Notes under the pieces: model-generated
The model's database searches: none
Told to the model about the DNA's origin: nothing
Seen by the model: only the letters and a program-made list of their open reading frames with translations
Shown here: in pieces, positions 8,122 to 16,346 of the stretch
Position numbering within the stretch: position 1 is the first letter of the stretch
Layout: every line of letters begins with the position of its first letter
Made by a program: the position numbers and the translations under genes
Assembly: GCF_003217295.1 (NCBI RefSeq)
Contig: NZ_QJTJ01000002.1
Location: 248,001 to 312,000, forward strand
DNA: 64,000 nt
Direction: 5' to 3'
From: Ureibacillus chungkukjangi
Lineage (GTDB): Bacteria > Bacillota > Bacilli > Bacillales_A > Planococcaceae

Positions 8122-8979
8122 CTATAAAACTCGATTCTTCAAATCTAGCAAACCAGTAATCGCACAACCCGCTTCATCTCCACTTTGCAATACATACGAG
8201 CCGGGAGTCCCTGTCATAATTAGATCACCTGGCTGCAAAATAACAAATTGCGAAATGTAAGAAACGATAAACTCCGGAGTATACATCATATTGCTAACAG
8301 CATTTTCAGCAGCAACCTCTCCGTTATGTATGCTTTGTACAACAAGCTCGGTTAATCTTTCTTTTCCATCTAACAGCTTAATTTGCGGTCCAAAGCTAAA
8401 GAATGATTTAAACACCTTAGAAATTTGAACGAATCTCGGGTTTTGAGCATGAATATCCTTAGCCGTTAAATCCAAGGACGTCGTATAGCCACTAACATAA
8501 GGCATTGCTTCTTCAGGACTCACCTCATGACACGTCTTCCCGATGATTAAACACAGCTCCCCCTCAGCCGTAACAATCTTTGAAAACTTTGGTAGCTCGA
8601 TTAATTCATTCATCCCAATTAAGCTTGATGCAGGCTTCATAAAACAAACCGGGGCATCTTCAATTTGCGTTGCCTCTAAATCGATCGCCTTCTCCACATA
8701 GTTCATCCCAACTCCGAAAATATGCTGCGGATTACGATAGGGAGCTACAAAGGAGAGCTCTTCGATTTCAAGCTTGTGTATGTCAATCCAATCTGTTTCC
8801 ACAAGACCTGCTACAGCTTGTTTTAATGCCGCTACAGCACCCCGCTCAACTAGCCCCTCCATCGTTAAAGGAAGCTCTATTCCAGTATGCTCGTTTATAC
8901 TTTTAATGAGGACAGCCCCATTTTCCAAAAGCAAAACTGGCTGCTCACTATTTTCATAGTTAATGGTTGCTAGATTCAT
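8122..8979 (-). CDS. fumarylacetoacetate hydrolase (FAH) family protein
   Basis: FAH-family enzymes are metal-dependent C-C hydrolases, hydratases or decarboxylases. The ATG at 8979 follows GGAGGAAGC at a suitable distance and gives 285 residues. Core motifs are EGELCLIIGKTCHEV, GYTTSLDLTAKDIH and the C-terminal GDLIMTGTPGS, with the acidic metal ligands in place. A longer frame reaches 9045 but that region encodes the amidase C-terminus. The gene overlaps the upstream amidase by 20 nt and lies 25 nt before the GGT-like gene, so it belongs to a catabolic operon with them. The true substrate is unknown. Confidence 0.85.
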   Translation of the reverse strand: MNLATINYENSEQPVLLLENGAVLIKSINEHTGIELPLTMEGLVERGAVAALKQAVAGLVETDWIDIHKLEIEELSFVAPYRNPQHIFGVGMNYVEKAIDLEATQIEDAPVCFMKPASSLIGMNELIELPKFSKIVTAEGELCLIIGKTCHEVSPEEAMPYVSGYTTSLDLTAKDIHAQNPRFVQISKVFKSFFSFGPQIKLLDGKERLTELVVQSIHNGEVAAENAVSNMMYTPEFIVSYISQFVILQPGDLIMTGTPGSYVLQSGDEAGCAITGLLDLKNRVL

Positions 8980-10132
8980 GGCTGCTTCCTCCAAAAAGCT
9001 GACGTACAAATTTAAGCAATGAACGATCTTGGCCCTCACTAGCAATAAAGGACAGACCTAAGGCCATACCATCCTCTCTAAAAACAGGTACTGTTACTTG
9101 CGGTAAGCCTGCAATTCCCCCAATGCACGTTAATTGCATAGTCATGGCACGAATTGATTCGACTGATTCAGCAGGCGCATTTTTTACCGGAGCAACAGAG
9201 GCGGCAGTAGGAAGAACTAAGACGCCATTATCCCCTAATAATCGATTCATAAATTCAGCAATTTCATCCTTGCTATTTACCGCATTTTCATACCCCGAAG
9301 CATCAAGCTTACTCGCATCTTTAAATCTTCCATCAATCGCCGCAGAAAAAGTAGGGTTGGTCTCCCGAATCCATTCTCCATGCGCCCTCCAAGCCTCAAC
9401 ACCCTGTATATATTTAAAAAGATGAGGCCATTTAGTTAACTCCTTGGACTCTAAAGTAATATTTTCGATCAAAAGCTCCTTTGGTACTGCCGACAGCAAC
9501 ACTTCTCGATCCTCTTGCGCAAGCTGGCCCCACATTGCTTTTTCCATGAAAAACCTGTTAAATTCGCTCAATTCCGTTTCTGGCAGCAGCACTTCCCCGA
9601 CCGCTTCGAGGGTTTCGATATCCTTTGCCATCCATCCCACGGTATCAAAGCTTGGTGCCAATGGTATGACTCCCTCTAAGGAAACCGCATCATGAGTTGG
9701 TCTAATGCCAAACAAGCCACAATAGGATGAAGGAACGCGAACAGATCCCCCAGTATCAGTTCCTAATGCAAAGCTTACTAATCCGTTCGCCACAGCAGAA
9801 GCTGAACCACTTGATGAACCACCGGGAATACAATTAGGATTCACCGGGTTAACAGGCGTACCATAATGAATATTTTCACCATTCAAGCTATACATGAGCT
9901 CATCCGTATGAGTCATCCCTTGAAGAGCTGCTCCATTTTCCAGTAAACGTTCAATACAAGGCGCTGTTGATTTCGAGGCTTCATGAGTTTCAAGCCAGGT
10001 AGGATTTCCCGCACTATTCCGATGCCCCTCTACGGCAAATACGTCCTTTACCGCAAAGGTCTTCCCACTTAATTTCCCTTCACCCTTCGCTGGCAAAGTA
10101 AATGTTCCATCAAAAAACGCATTACTGTCCAC
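8960..10132 (-). CDS. amidase signature family hydrolase
   Basis: The protein has the complete Ser-cisSer-Lys triad of the amidase signature family: Lys29 (FAVKDVF), the cis-Ser in GGSSSGSA (residues 104-111), and the nucleophile Ser130 in GTDTGGSVR. At 390 residues it is shorter than most members (450-500). The start is GTG after GGAGGGG. It would hydrolyse an amide to acid and ammonia. It sits between an ABC importer of NMT1 type and an FAH hydrolase, so it may open an imported N-rich compound. Gatifloxacin-type guesses about substrate are not supported; no GatB or GatC partner is present. Confidence 0.88.
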   Translation of the reverse strand: MDSNAFFDGTFTLPAKGEGKLSGKTFAVKDVFAVEGHRNSAGNPTWLETHEASKSTAPCIERLLENGAALQGMTHTDELMYSLNGENIHYGTPVNPVNPNCIPGGSSSGSASAVANGLVSFALGTDTGGSVRVPSSYCGLFGIRPTHDAVSLEGVIPLAPSFDTVGWMAKDIETLEAVGEVLLPETELSEFNRFFMEKAMWGQLAQEDREVLLSAVPKELLIENITLESKELTKWPHLFKYIQGVEAWRAHGEWIRETNPTFSAAIDGRFKDASKLDASGYENAVNSKDEIAEFMNRLLGDNGVLVLPTAASVAPVKNAPAESVESIRAMTMQLTCIGGIAGLPQVTVPVFREDGMALGLSFIASEGQDRSLLKFVRQLFGGSSHESSNH

Positions 10133-10294
10133 AAAACCCCTCCAATCCTATTGATAATCTTTTTATCAGTATAAAAAAATAAACATCTCGCTTCATCGGT
10201 AGAATTACCAAATATCCGAAAACGTTTTAGTTAAATTATATAAAAATTCCATTAATTCAGTTATTTTACCTAAAAGGTTACCCGACAACCCAGT

Positions 10295-10334
10295 AAATGT
10301 AAAGAGGCGCCCGCTATTTAACGGTACGCCTCTT
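10295..10334 (-). terminator. terminator of the ABC transporter operon
   Basis: The stem AAGAGGCG/CGCCTCTT (10302-10309 and 10327-10334) lies 13 nt after the substrate-binding protein stop on the minus strand and is followed by a T-rich stretch. It separates the ABC genes from the amidase operon. Confidence 0.75.
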
Positions 10335-10346
10335 GCTCTTTAATTA

Positions 10347-11381
10347 TTATTCTGGTAAATAATCATTCGCGAAGATTTCATTGGCATCAAAGACTTCATC
10401 TAACAATTTCAAGTCGTTTAATTGTTGAATTAATGTTGCCCAACGCTCTTCTGTCATGTAACCAACACCATTTTCAGCAGCATCCATGCCATAAACAAAA
10501 TCAGCCTGGGATTCAGCCTCGAATTTTAAGGATTCTATTTCGATATCTGGATTATCTTGTTGGATGATTTTATTAATCTCCTCATAAGAATCCTCGTACA
10601 AGTTCCAGCCTTCAACAAACGCCTTTGTGAACGCACGCACTGTTTCTTCATTTTCCTCTAAGTAATCCTTTGTAACGTACAACACAACATTGTATGGATC
10701 GTAGCCCGCATCGGCAATCAACTTCGTTTCCACTTCCACTCCCTCTAGTTCCATGAAGTATGGCTCAGAAGTTAAGAAGGCTTGCGTTACTGCGTCTTCA
10801 TCTGGAATGAAGTTTACATGCTGACCTGTATAAGCTAATTCCTCAACACCGCTTAAATCATACTGCGTTTTTAAGTATTCCCAATACGTGATACCTGGTT
10901 GAATATAAACTTTACGACCATTTAAATCCTCGAAATCCTCAATCCCATGTCCTTTATGGAACATGAATGCTTGCGGACTACCCTGCATCGCAGTAGCAAC
11001 TGCCACTAGCTCAATCCCTTGATTACGCGCCACAACAATTTGGTCAGCGTGAGCTAAGCCGAATTCTGCATTTCCTGAAGCAACCATGTTGATAGAGGAA
11101 ACCTGAGGTCCACCTGGTTCAATTGTTAGATTCAATCCGTTTTCTTCAAACAAACCATTTTCTTGTGCCGCATATACTCCACCATGCTGAGCCTTTGCGA
11201 ACCAGTTTAGGACAAGCTTTACATCCTTCACCTCAGCAGTCTCTTCTTCTGTTGTATCAGAGCTAGATTCCGTTTCAGTTCCCGCAGATTCACCGCCTGT
11301 TTCTGTTTCACTGCAAGCGGCTAGAATTACAAACAGTGCCATCATCATAACTATAAAAGTTAAGGTTTTTAATGATTTCAT
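10347..11381 (-). CDS. ABC transporter substrate-binding lipoprotein, NMT1/THI5 type
   Basis: The 344-residue protein starts with a lipoprotein signal peptide and lipobox (VILAAC, Cys about residue 23), then an acidic Ser/Thr linker. The NMT1 fold follows: VLNWFAKAQHGGVYAAQENG, then FGLAHADQIVVARNQG. The start ATG follows GGAGAG. Relatives bind thiamine-pyrimidine precursors, riboflavin, nitrate/taurine-type or other small N-compounds, so the substrate cannot be read from sequence. It is the third gene of a permease-ATPase-binding protein set and stands 5' of an amidase gene. Confidence 0.88.
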   Translation of the reverse strand: MKSLKTLTFIVMMMALFVILAACSETETGGESAGTETESSSDTTEEETAEVKDVKLVLNWFAKAQHGGVYAAQENGLFEENGLNLTIEPGGPQVSSINMVASGNAEFGLAHADQIVVARNQGIELVAVATAMQGSPQAFMFHKGHGIEDFEDLNGRKVYIQPGITYWEYLKTQYDLSGVEELAYTGQHVNFIPDEDAVTQAFLTSEPYFMELEGVEVETKLIADAGYDPYNVVLYVTKDYLEENEETVRAFTKAFVEGWNLYEDSYEEINKIIQQDNPDIEIESLKFEAESQADFVYGMDAAENGVGYMTEERWATLIQQLNDLKLLDEVFDANEIFANDYLPE

Positions 11382-11444
11382 TTTGCTTCTCTCCTTCTAA
11401 ACAATCTCGTTTATTGTAAGTTTGTAAAACTAGGAAGTTCGTAT

Positions 11445-12302
11445 TTATTTCTCAGCCTCCATCGCCGATTCATGCCAAGATTTCAGCACCAGGCGGCTTA
11501 CCAGACTAACTATTAAATAGAAAACGATACCGAATAGTGCACCTGCAATCGCACAAGCGAATAGGTAAGGTGTTTTCAACTGGACAGCAGCCACTGTAAT
11601 AGCGTAGCCAAGTCCACCCTTCCCTCCGCCAATCCCGGCAATGTACTCACCAGTGATTGAACCGATAATCGCTAACGTACAGGAAACCTTTAACCCTGAC
11701 ATGATAAATGGCATGGCTGCTGGAATTCTTAGCTTGACCATCGTTTGCCATTTGCTCGCATTGTACAATTTGAACAAATCGCCCATATTCTTATCAACAG
11801 AGTTTAAGCCCATCAATGTATTTGAAACAATCGGGAAGAAACCGATTAAAAACGAAATAATCACAATCGAGTTGAAGCCTGAACCAAACCAAATCACAAT
11901 GATTGGTGCAATAGCCACAATAGGAATGGTTTGTAAAATTACCGCATAAGGGTAAAGGCTTATCTCCAGCACCCTTGAGCTTGCCAATAACACCGAAATC
12001 CCAATCCCTACAACCGCACTTAAAATAAAGCCTATTACCGATTCGAAAATCGTAATTTGCATCGCCGGCCATAATAAATGCCAATCCTTAACGGCCGCAG
12101 CTACGACATCAGTAGGTTTAGGGAGAATAAACGGCTTGATGTCCAATAGAGCCGGGATGAATTGCCATAAGGATAGGAAAATCACTAGCGCTAAAATAGG
12201 ACCCAAATACTTTAGGTTAAATTTTTGTTTGCCCTTCATGACTTTGAGCTTACTAGACTCATTAACTAATTCCGCATTTGTAGGTACCGTTTTAACAGTC
12301 AT
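11445..12302 (-). CDS. ABC transporter permease (NitT/TauT type)
   Basis: This 285-residue membrane protein of the BPD_transp_1 family has a basic N-terminal tail, then six hydrophobic segments. The EAA-loop, which docks to the ATPase, is around KLRIPAAMPFIMSGLKVS (about residues 190-207). The start codon directly follows the ATPase stop (TAAATG) and the ribosome site GAAAGGAG lies inside the ATPase gene, so they are coupled. It forms the channel for the NMT1-type binding protein encoded next. Confidence 0.9.
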   Translation of the reverse strand: MTVKTVPTNAELVNESSKLKVMKGKQKFNLKYLGPILALVIFLSLWQFIPALLDIKPFILPKPTDVVAAAVKDWHLLWPAMQITIFESVIGFILSAVVGIGISVLLASSRVLEISLYPYAVILQTIPIVAIAPIIVIWFGSGFNSIVIISFLIGFFPIVSNTLMGLNSVDKNMGDLFKLYNASKWQTMVKLRIPAAMPFIMSGLKVSCTLAIIGSITGEYIAGIGGGKGGLGYAITVAAVQLKTPYLFACAIAGALFGIVFYLIVSLVSRLVLKSWHESAMEAEK

Positions 12303-13082
12303 TTAAACCAGCTCCTTTCGACCCATGCTATGTTCAAGACTTTGCGACGCAGCATCGACATACTCTGTGAATTTCGCCGTAGTTCTTTCCCTTGGATAAG
12401 TTAAATCAACATCGATTAAATTAGATAATCTTCCTGGACGAGCAGACATCACTGCAATTCGAGAGGATAAGTAAACCGCTTCATAAACGTTATGGGTAAC
12501 AAATAATACCGTCATCTTTTCACGCTCCCAAATGTTCAATAAATCCATTTGCAAGGTTTGTCTCGTCATTTCATCCAAAGCCGCAAATGGTTCATCCATA
12601 AGTAAAAGCTTTGGCTTTGCAGCGAGTGCTCGAGCGATTGAAACACGCATTCTCATTCCACCAGAAAGCTCACGAGGATAGGATTTTATATGGTCTTTCA
12701 ACCCCACTTTTTCCAGCACACTGATTGCAGTTTCTTTTCGACTCTTTTTATCAGAACCTCTCAATTCTAGAGGCAGCAATACGTTATCCAGTACTGTTCT
12801 CCAAGGTAGTAAGTTGGCATCCTGGAAAACAAACGCGACATCATTAGAAGTTTCGATAACAGCTTTCGGGTTTTTCCCAAAAACCTCAACCGTCCCTCGA
12901 GTAGCTTCACCTAAACCAGCAACCATCCTTAGCGCCGTTGACTTCCCGCATCCAGAAGGACCTAAAAAACTTATAAACTCTCCTTCTTTTATCGATAAAT
13001 TTAACTGACTCAATGCAACAGTGCCCGTATTATAGACTTTATCTACTCCCTGAAACAAAACGACCTCTTTTTCATTTACCAT
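12303..13082 (-). CDS. ABC transporter ATP-binding protein (NitT/TauT type)
   Basis: The nucleotide-binding subunit has Walker A FLGPSGCGKST, a Q-loop (VFQDANLLPW), signature LSGGMRMRVSIARAL, Walker B LLLMDEPFAALDE and the switch His in VLFVTHNVYEAV. I take the ATG at 13082, 8 nt from AAGGGAGGGG, giving 259 residues; the frame opens 30 nt earlier. It is the first gene of the importer operon. The family is the SsuB/TauB/NrtD group that energises uptake of small N- or S-containing compounds. Confidence 0.92.
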   Translation of the reverse strand: MVNEKEVVLFQGVDKVYNTGTVALSQLNLSIKEGEFISFLGPSGCGKSTALRMVAGLGEATRGTVEVFGKNPKAVIETSNDVAFVFQDANLLPWRTVLDNVLLPLELRGSDKKSRKETAISVLEKVGLKDHIKSYPRELSGGMRMRVSIARALAAKPKLLLMDEPFAALDEMTRQTLQMDLLNIWEREKMTVLFVTHNVYEAVYLSSRIAVMSARPGRLSNLIDVDLTYPRERTTAKFTEYVDAASQSLEHSMGRKELV

Positions 13083-13311
13083 CACCACAACCCCTCCCTT
13101 AGTAAAATTCAAAAATCAATTTATGTCATATTTCCTTACGTTATTTACGTACATTTTGTAACATATGGCTATTGTATAGTTTTCAGAATCATTTGACATT
13201 GTGTAAGGTTGACAAATTAACCGCCATATTTTAGCTACTTTAACTAGAAAAAAGTATAAGAAAAGTAAAACTCGACCAGCAAAGGTGCAAGCTCTTATCT
13301 TCTTATGCCAC

Positions 13312-13342
13312 AAAAAATGACTCCAGCAAAAATGCTGAAGCC
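13312..13342 (-). terminator. terminator after the Nudix gene
   Basis: On the minus strand a 10-bp stem with two G:T pairs (GGCTTCAGCA / TGCTGGAGTC, 4-nt loop) is followed by ATTTTTTG. It lies just after the Nudix stop at 13366. Confidence 0.75.
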
Positions 13343-13365
13343 ATCTCATTTATATAAAATTGCTA

Positions 13366-13929
13366 TTAAATCATATGTACGCCAAGCTTTTCGTTCAATT
13401 TTTGGTATACGACCTTCATTTCCGGTTCTGTACTTACCTCAATTGCTCTTTCTAATTCAAACCAGCCTATATCACTGTTCTCATCAGGTTTAATGCGAGT
13501 CAGTTCACTTTCGCTCGCTTCCAACAAATACGTGACATTTAAGTGAACATGCGTTGCCACATGCTTGCCTTTTTTTACATGTGCAGGTACACCTAAAATT
13601 TCAATTGAATAGATTTCCTCCGATATAGGTCTAACATTTTCCAGGCCAGTCTCTTCCTTCGCCTCTTTTAATGCTACATACAATAGATCCATATCTCCAT
13701 CGGCATGCCCTCCTACCCAAGACCAGGAATTATAAATATTATGGTATGCCATTAACACCTTTGTATGCTCTTCATTTACAAGCCATGCTGATGCTGTAAA
13801 ATGAGCAAATTCATTTTCTCGAGTAAATAGATTATCAAAAGTGTCCATATAACGAAGAATGATTTTTTGATCCTTCTCCTCCTGTGGATTATAGGGCTTG
13901 TACTGCTCAAGCTGTTGTCTCATATTCAT
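13366..13929 (-). CDS. Nudix hydrolase
   Basis: This 187-residue protein contains a Nudix box from GGHADGDMDLLYVALKEAKE into ETGL, which fits GX5EX7REUXEEXGU except that the first Glu is Asp and REU reads KEA. It would hydrolyse a nucleoside diphosphate linked to another moiety, or act as a maintenance hydrolase. The ATG follows AAGGAG by 8 nt. It is 27 nt downstream of the HEAT-like gene, likely one transcript. The substrate is unknown. Confidence 0.85.
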   Translation of the reverse strand: MNMRQQLEQYKPYNPQEEKDQKIILRYMDTFDNLFTRENEFAHFTASAWLVNEEHTKVLMAYHNIYNSWSWVGGHADGDMDLLYVALKEAKEETGLENVRPISEEIYSIEILGVPAHVKKGKHVATHVHLNVTYLLEASESELTRIKPDENSDIGWFELERAIEVSTEPEMKVVYQKLNEKLGVHMI

Positions 13930-13956
13930 AGAGTAATCTCCTTTTAACCTTTTTTG

Positions 13957-14583
13957 TTATTGTGCCAGCTGTCTATATATTCTTTGAATTCTTCTTAGCT
14001 GGGGCTTTGTCATATATGGTTCGCGTTCCTTCAGAGCATGTATAAAATCTGCTTTAGACACCTCTGTAATAGCCAATAAAATACTTTCTGCATGCTGAGG
14101 GACTTCCTTAGTCCGACAGTTTTTCAAATGCTCGATTAGAAACGGAACAATCCGCTCATGATTTTGCTCGTTTAATATGGCCAGTTTAGCTAGAGTGAGG
14201 ATTCCTTTATCGGTTGTAATTACTGAACCCGTTTTCACTGCCAATTTAATAGTATGTAGATGCTTCATCAATACAATAGCACTAATTTCTGTGAGAGTTG
14301 ACAATACTTGCATTGCTCCCCATACGAATCGGTTATTGGAATCCTTTAACAAATCAATAAAAATCTCTGCGTAGTCACTTATTAATTCTGGTTTAACTCT
14401 CCCGATTTCATAGGCAACCTTAATACAATCAGCTTTTATTCGCTTATTAGGATTTGCTAGATTTTCAACAATTTCCTGTATCCCCTCAATATGATTAACT
14501 TCCATTAGTTCCCTTGCAAGTTCAATATTCGGACGCTCGTCTTTTCTATTTAATTGTGATGCTAATTTCGTTTGAACAGTCAT
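13957..14583 (-). CDS. HEAT-like helical repeat protein, function unknown
   Basis: The 208-residue protein has no catalytic motif. Predicted helices in pairs repeat about every 35-40 residues (for example NPNKRIKADCIKVAYEIG and DSNNRFVWGAMQVLSTL), which suits a HEAT/armadillo alpha-solenoid. Such folds are protein-binding scaffolds. The ATG follows GGGGGAT with a short spacer. It shares orientation with the Nudix and GNAT genes around it. No stronger statement can be made. Confidence 0.7.
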   Translation of the reverse strand: MTVQTKLASQLNRKDERPNIELARELMEVNHIEGIQEIVENLANPNKRIKADCIKVAYEIGRVKPELISDYAEIFIDLLKDSNNRFVWGAMQVLSTLTEISAIVLMKHLHTIKLAVKTGSVITTDKGILTLAKLAILNEQNHERIVPFLIEHLKNCRTKEVPQHAESILLAITEVSKADFIHALKEREPYMTKPQLRRIQRIYRQLAQ

Positions 14584-14631
14584 TTTTTATCCCCCAAAAA
14601 GTCTAAAGCCTTCCATTCACTACTATTCCCA

Positions 14632-15096
14632 CTATTGCTTCGTTTTCTTATAGCCAATTAAAGTCATTTTATCATTAACAATTTGTTCAAAATCCGTTCG
14701 CTCATATCCCAACTTTTCGTATAGATAACAATTCCCTTTTTCCTCTAAAATCGTATGCAGCTCCCAAGTGTTGTAGTTGGTAAAAGATTGTTCAACTTGT
14801 TCGATTGCCTGCTGTGCAATTCCCTTCCCCTGATAGTCCGGAAGCACAAATATTGGGCTAATCCAATAGCTGGCATCCTTCCTAACTATACGGATACCAC
14901 CTACACATTTTTGGTCCACTACGATTTTAAAGAATGAACTATACTGTATTTTTTCAAATAAACGATTAATCGGCTCATTTGCTGGATTCGTCTCATAATC
15001 TAGATACTTTTCTAATAAGGGCTGGAATGCTCTTGTTTGAACATCATGAAGCAACAGTACATCTCCTGCAGTTGCTTTTATTAACTTAATCTCCAC
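14632..15096 (-). CDS. GNAT family N-acetyltransferase
   Basis: The 154-residue protein has the GNAT acetyl-CoA binding motif A, ISPIFVLPDYQGKGIAQQAI (Q/RxxGxG/A as QGKGIA), and a C-terminal YEKLGY motif B. I choose GTG at 15096, which lies 8 nt from AAGGTGGGGG; the frame opens 27 nt earlier. Acetyl acceptor unknown. Confidence 0.82.
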   Translation of the reverse strand: MEIKLIKATAGDVLLLHDVQTRAFQPLLEKYLDYETNPANEPINRLFEKIQYSSFFKIVVDQKCVGGIRIVRKDASYWISPIFVLPDYQGKGIAQQAIEQVEQSFTNYNTWELHTILEEKGNCYLYEKLGYERTDFEQIVNDKMTLIGYKKTKQ

Positions 15097-15492
15097 TTTT
15101 CTAACCCCCACCTTACTACTCACAACCTAAATTCGACAAACTTCTCTCTATTCCCTTTTATAATTTAGTTAAAAAGCAACCATCCAATTCGGTAAAGCAA
15201 TTGAATATTTTCAATTCAAGCCTTGGCTATTGAAGCCTTATTCAAACCTTTACATCCCCAAGTAATGGCAATAGGCAAAAGGATTCATTCGAAACTTTTT
15301 TCTTTTATTAAATAATAGCGTTTTCATTTAGATTAGATTGGGATTTATAGCAAATTTATATTCTAGCAAAATCAGCTCTCCCACTCTAGCAAGCCCTTGA
15401 ATGATATCTTTATACATGTTAAGGTAGTAATCAATATTCTAATATTTCTAATTATTAGGATATATAATGAAAATTTGAGAGGAGAAATGTCC
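15097..15492. other. intergenic stretch between divergent genes
   Basis: The stretch separates a minus-strand GNAT gene from a plus-strand HAD gene, so both promoters should be here. A TATAAT at 15463-15468 lies too near the HAD ribosome site and lacks a good -35, so I do not call it. No repeat or RNA motif was recognised. Confidence 0.4.
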
Positions 15493-16167
15493 ATGATAAA
15501 AGCACTTATTTTTGATTTTGATGGAACCATTATTGATACGGAAACCGCCTGGTATATAACCTTTAGAGATGCCTATAAAACCCACGGTGTTGATTTAACC
15601 CTAGAGCAATATTCTCAATGTCTCGGAACGAGCCTCCATTCCTTTAACCCGTACACGCATTTAAAAACTCATCACAATCTTCCAATAGATTTAGAGGAAT
15701 TCAAACAGCTAGTGCAGCAGCAGCATACTGAAATGATGATAAAGGAACGCGTACGCCCAGGTATCCTTCAATTACTTGAAACCGCCAAATCACAGGGCTT
15801 AAAAATCGGTCTAGCAAGCAGCTCCGAACGTTCATGGATCGACAAATTCGTAAAACTACACGGCATCGAAAACTACTTTGAATGTTATTGTACAGCAGAT
15901 ACTGTTAAAAAAGTAAAACCAGACCCTGAACTATATCTACAAGCTTTAGAAAAGCTCGGTGTTGAAGCTAGTGAAGCCATCGCCATCGAAGACTCCCCTA
16001 ATGGTGCACGTGCAGCAGTTGCAGCAGGCATACCTACAGTTGTTATCAAAAATGACATTACAAACCAACTTCCTTTTAGCGAAGGTCATCACACAATAGA
16101 ATCTCTAACAAACTATGATTTAGAAAAATTAGCTGAGCTTGTACAACAAAAAGTGCATTCAAGTTAA
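15493..16167 (+). CDS. HAD-superfamily phosphatase / beta-phosphoglucomutase-like (YhcW-like)
   Basis: The 224-residue HAD hydrolase has motif I FDFDGTIIDTE (Asp nucleophile and acid/base), motif II GLASSSER, the motif III Lys in VKKVKPDPELY, and motif IV AIEDSPNGARAA. The helical cap between motifs I and II puts it in subclass I (PGMB-like). Length and motifs resemble B. subtilis YhcW. The ATG at 15493 lies 8 nt after AGAGGAG; an ATG at 15487 is too close. A sugar phosphate substrate is plausible, with mtlD downstream, but this is inference. Confidence 0.85.
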   Translation: MIKALIFDFDGTIIDTETAWYITFRDAYKTHGVDLTLEQYSQCLGTSLHSFNPYTHLKTHHNLPIDLEEFKQLVQQQHTEMMIKERVRPGILQLLETAKSQGLKIGLASSSERSWIDKFVKLHGIENYFECYCTADTVKKVKPDPELYLQALEKLGVEASEAIAIEDSPNGARAAVAAGIPTVVIKNDITNQLPFSEGHHTIESLTNYDLEKLAELVQQKVHSS

Positions 16168-16187
16168 GTTGGATTGTAAATAAACGG

Positions 16188-16291
16188 ATTGGCGGATATT
16201 ACTACTAATTGGCGGAAATAAAGAAATAGTTGGCGGATAAATTCTGCTTTCTGGCAGATTTCCAACCCAAATTGGCAGATATCCTAGCTAA
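16188..16291. repeat. 21-bp-period array with core ATTGGCGGATA
   Basis: Five units are arranged head to tail. The GGCGG/GGCAG pentamer falls at 16191, 16211, 16232, 16253 and 16274, so steps are 20, 21, 21 and 21 nt. The conserved core is about 11 nt (ATTGGCGGATA or the GGCAG variant) and the remaining 10 nt differ from unit to unit. The array lies between the HAD gene and the mtlD ribosome binding site, in the probable 5' untranslated region of mtlD. Confidence 0.8.
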
Positions 16292-16346
16292 CTCCATAGC
16301 CCGTGTCTGTGTGATCAACCTAACCCTAAAAAGGAGAGTGATACAC

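Noticed and set aside
13199-13213. Copy of the GTCAACC-palindrome repeat (TTGTGTAAGGTTGAC)
   Set aside because: Only one arm matches and the flanks differ from the family; it may be chance.
13116-13349. 77-codon minus-strand frame upstream of the ABC operon
   Set aside because: No ribosome site and it overlaps the Nudix terminator; the region is more likely the promoter.
16230-16346. N-terminal extension of mtlD
   Set aside because: The upstream codons run through the 21-bp array, and a good ribosome site lies before TTG at 16347, where the NAD-binding signature starts soon after.
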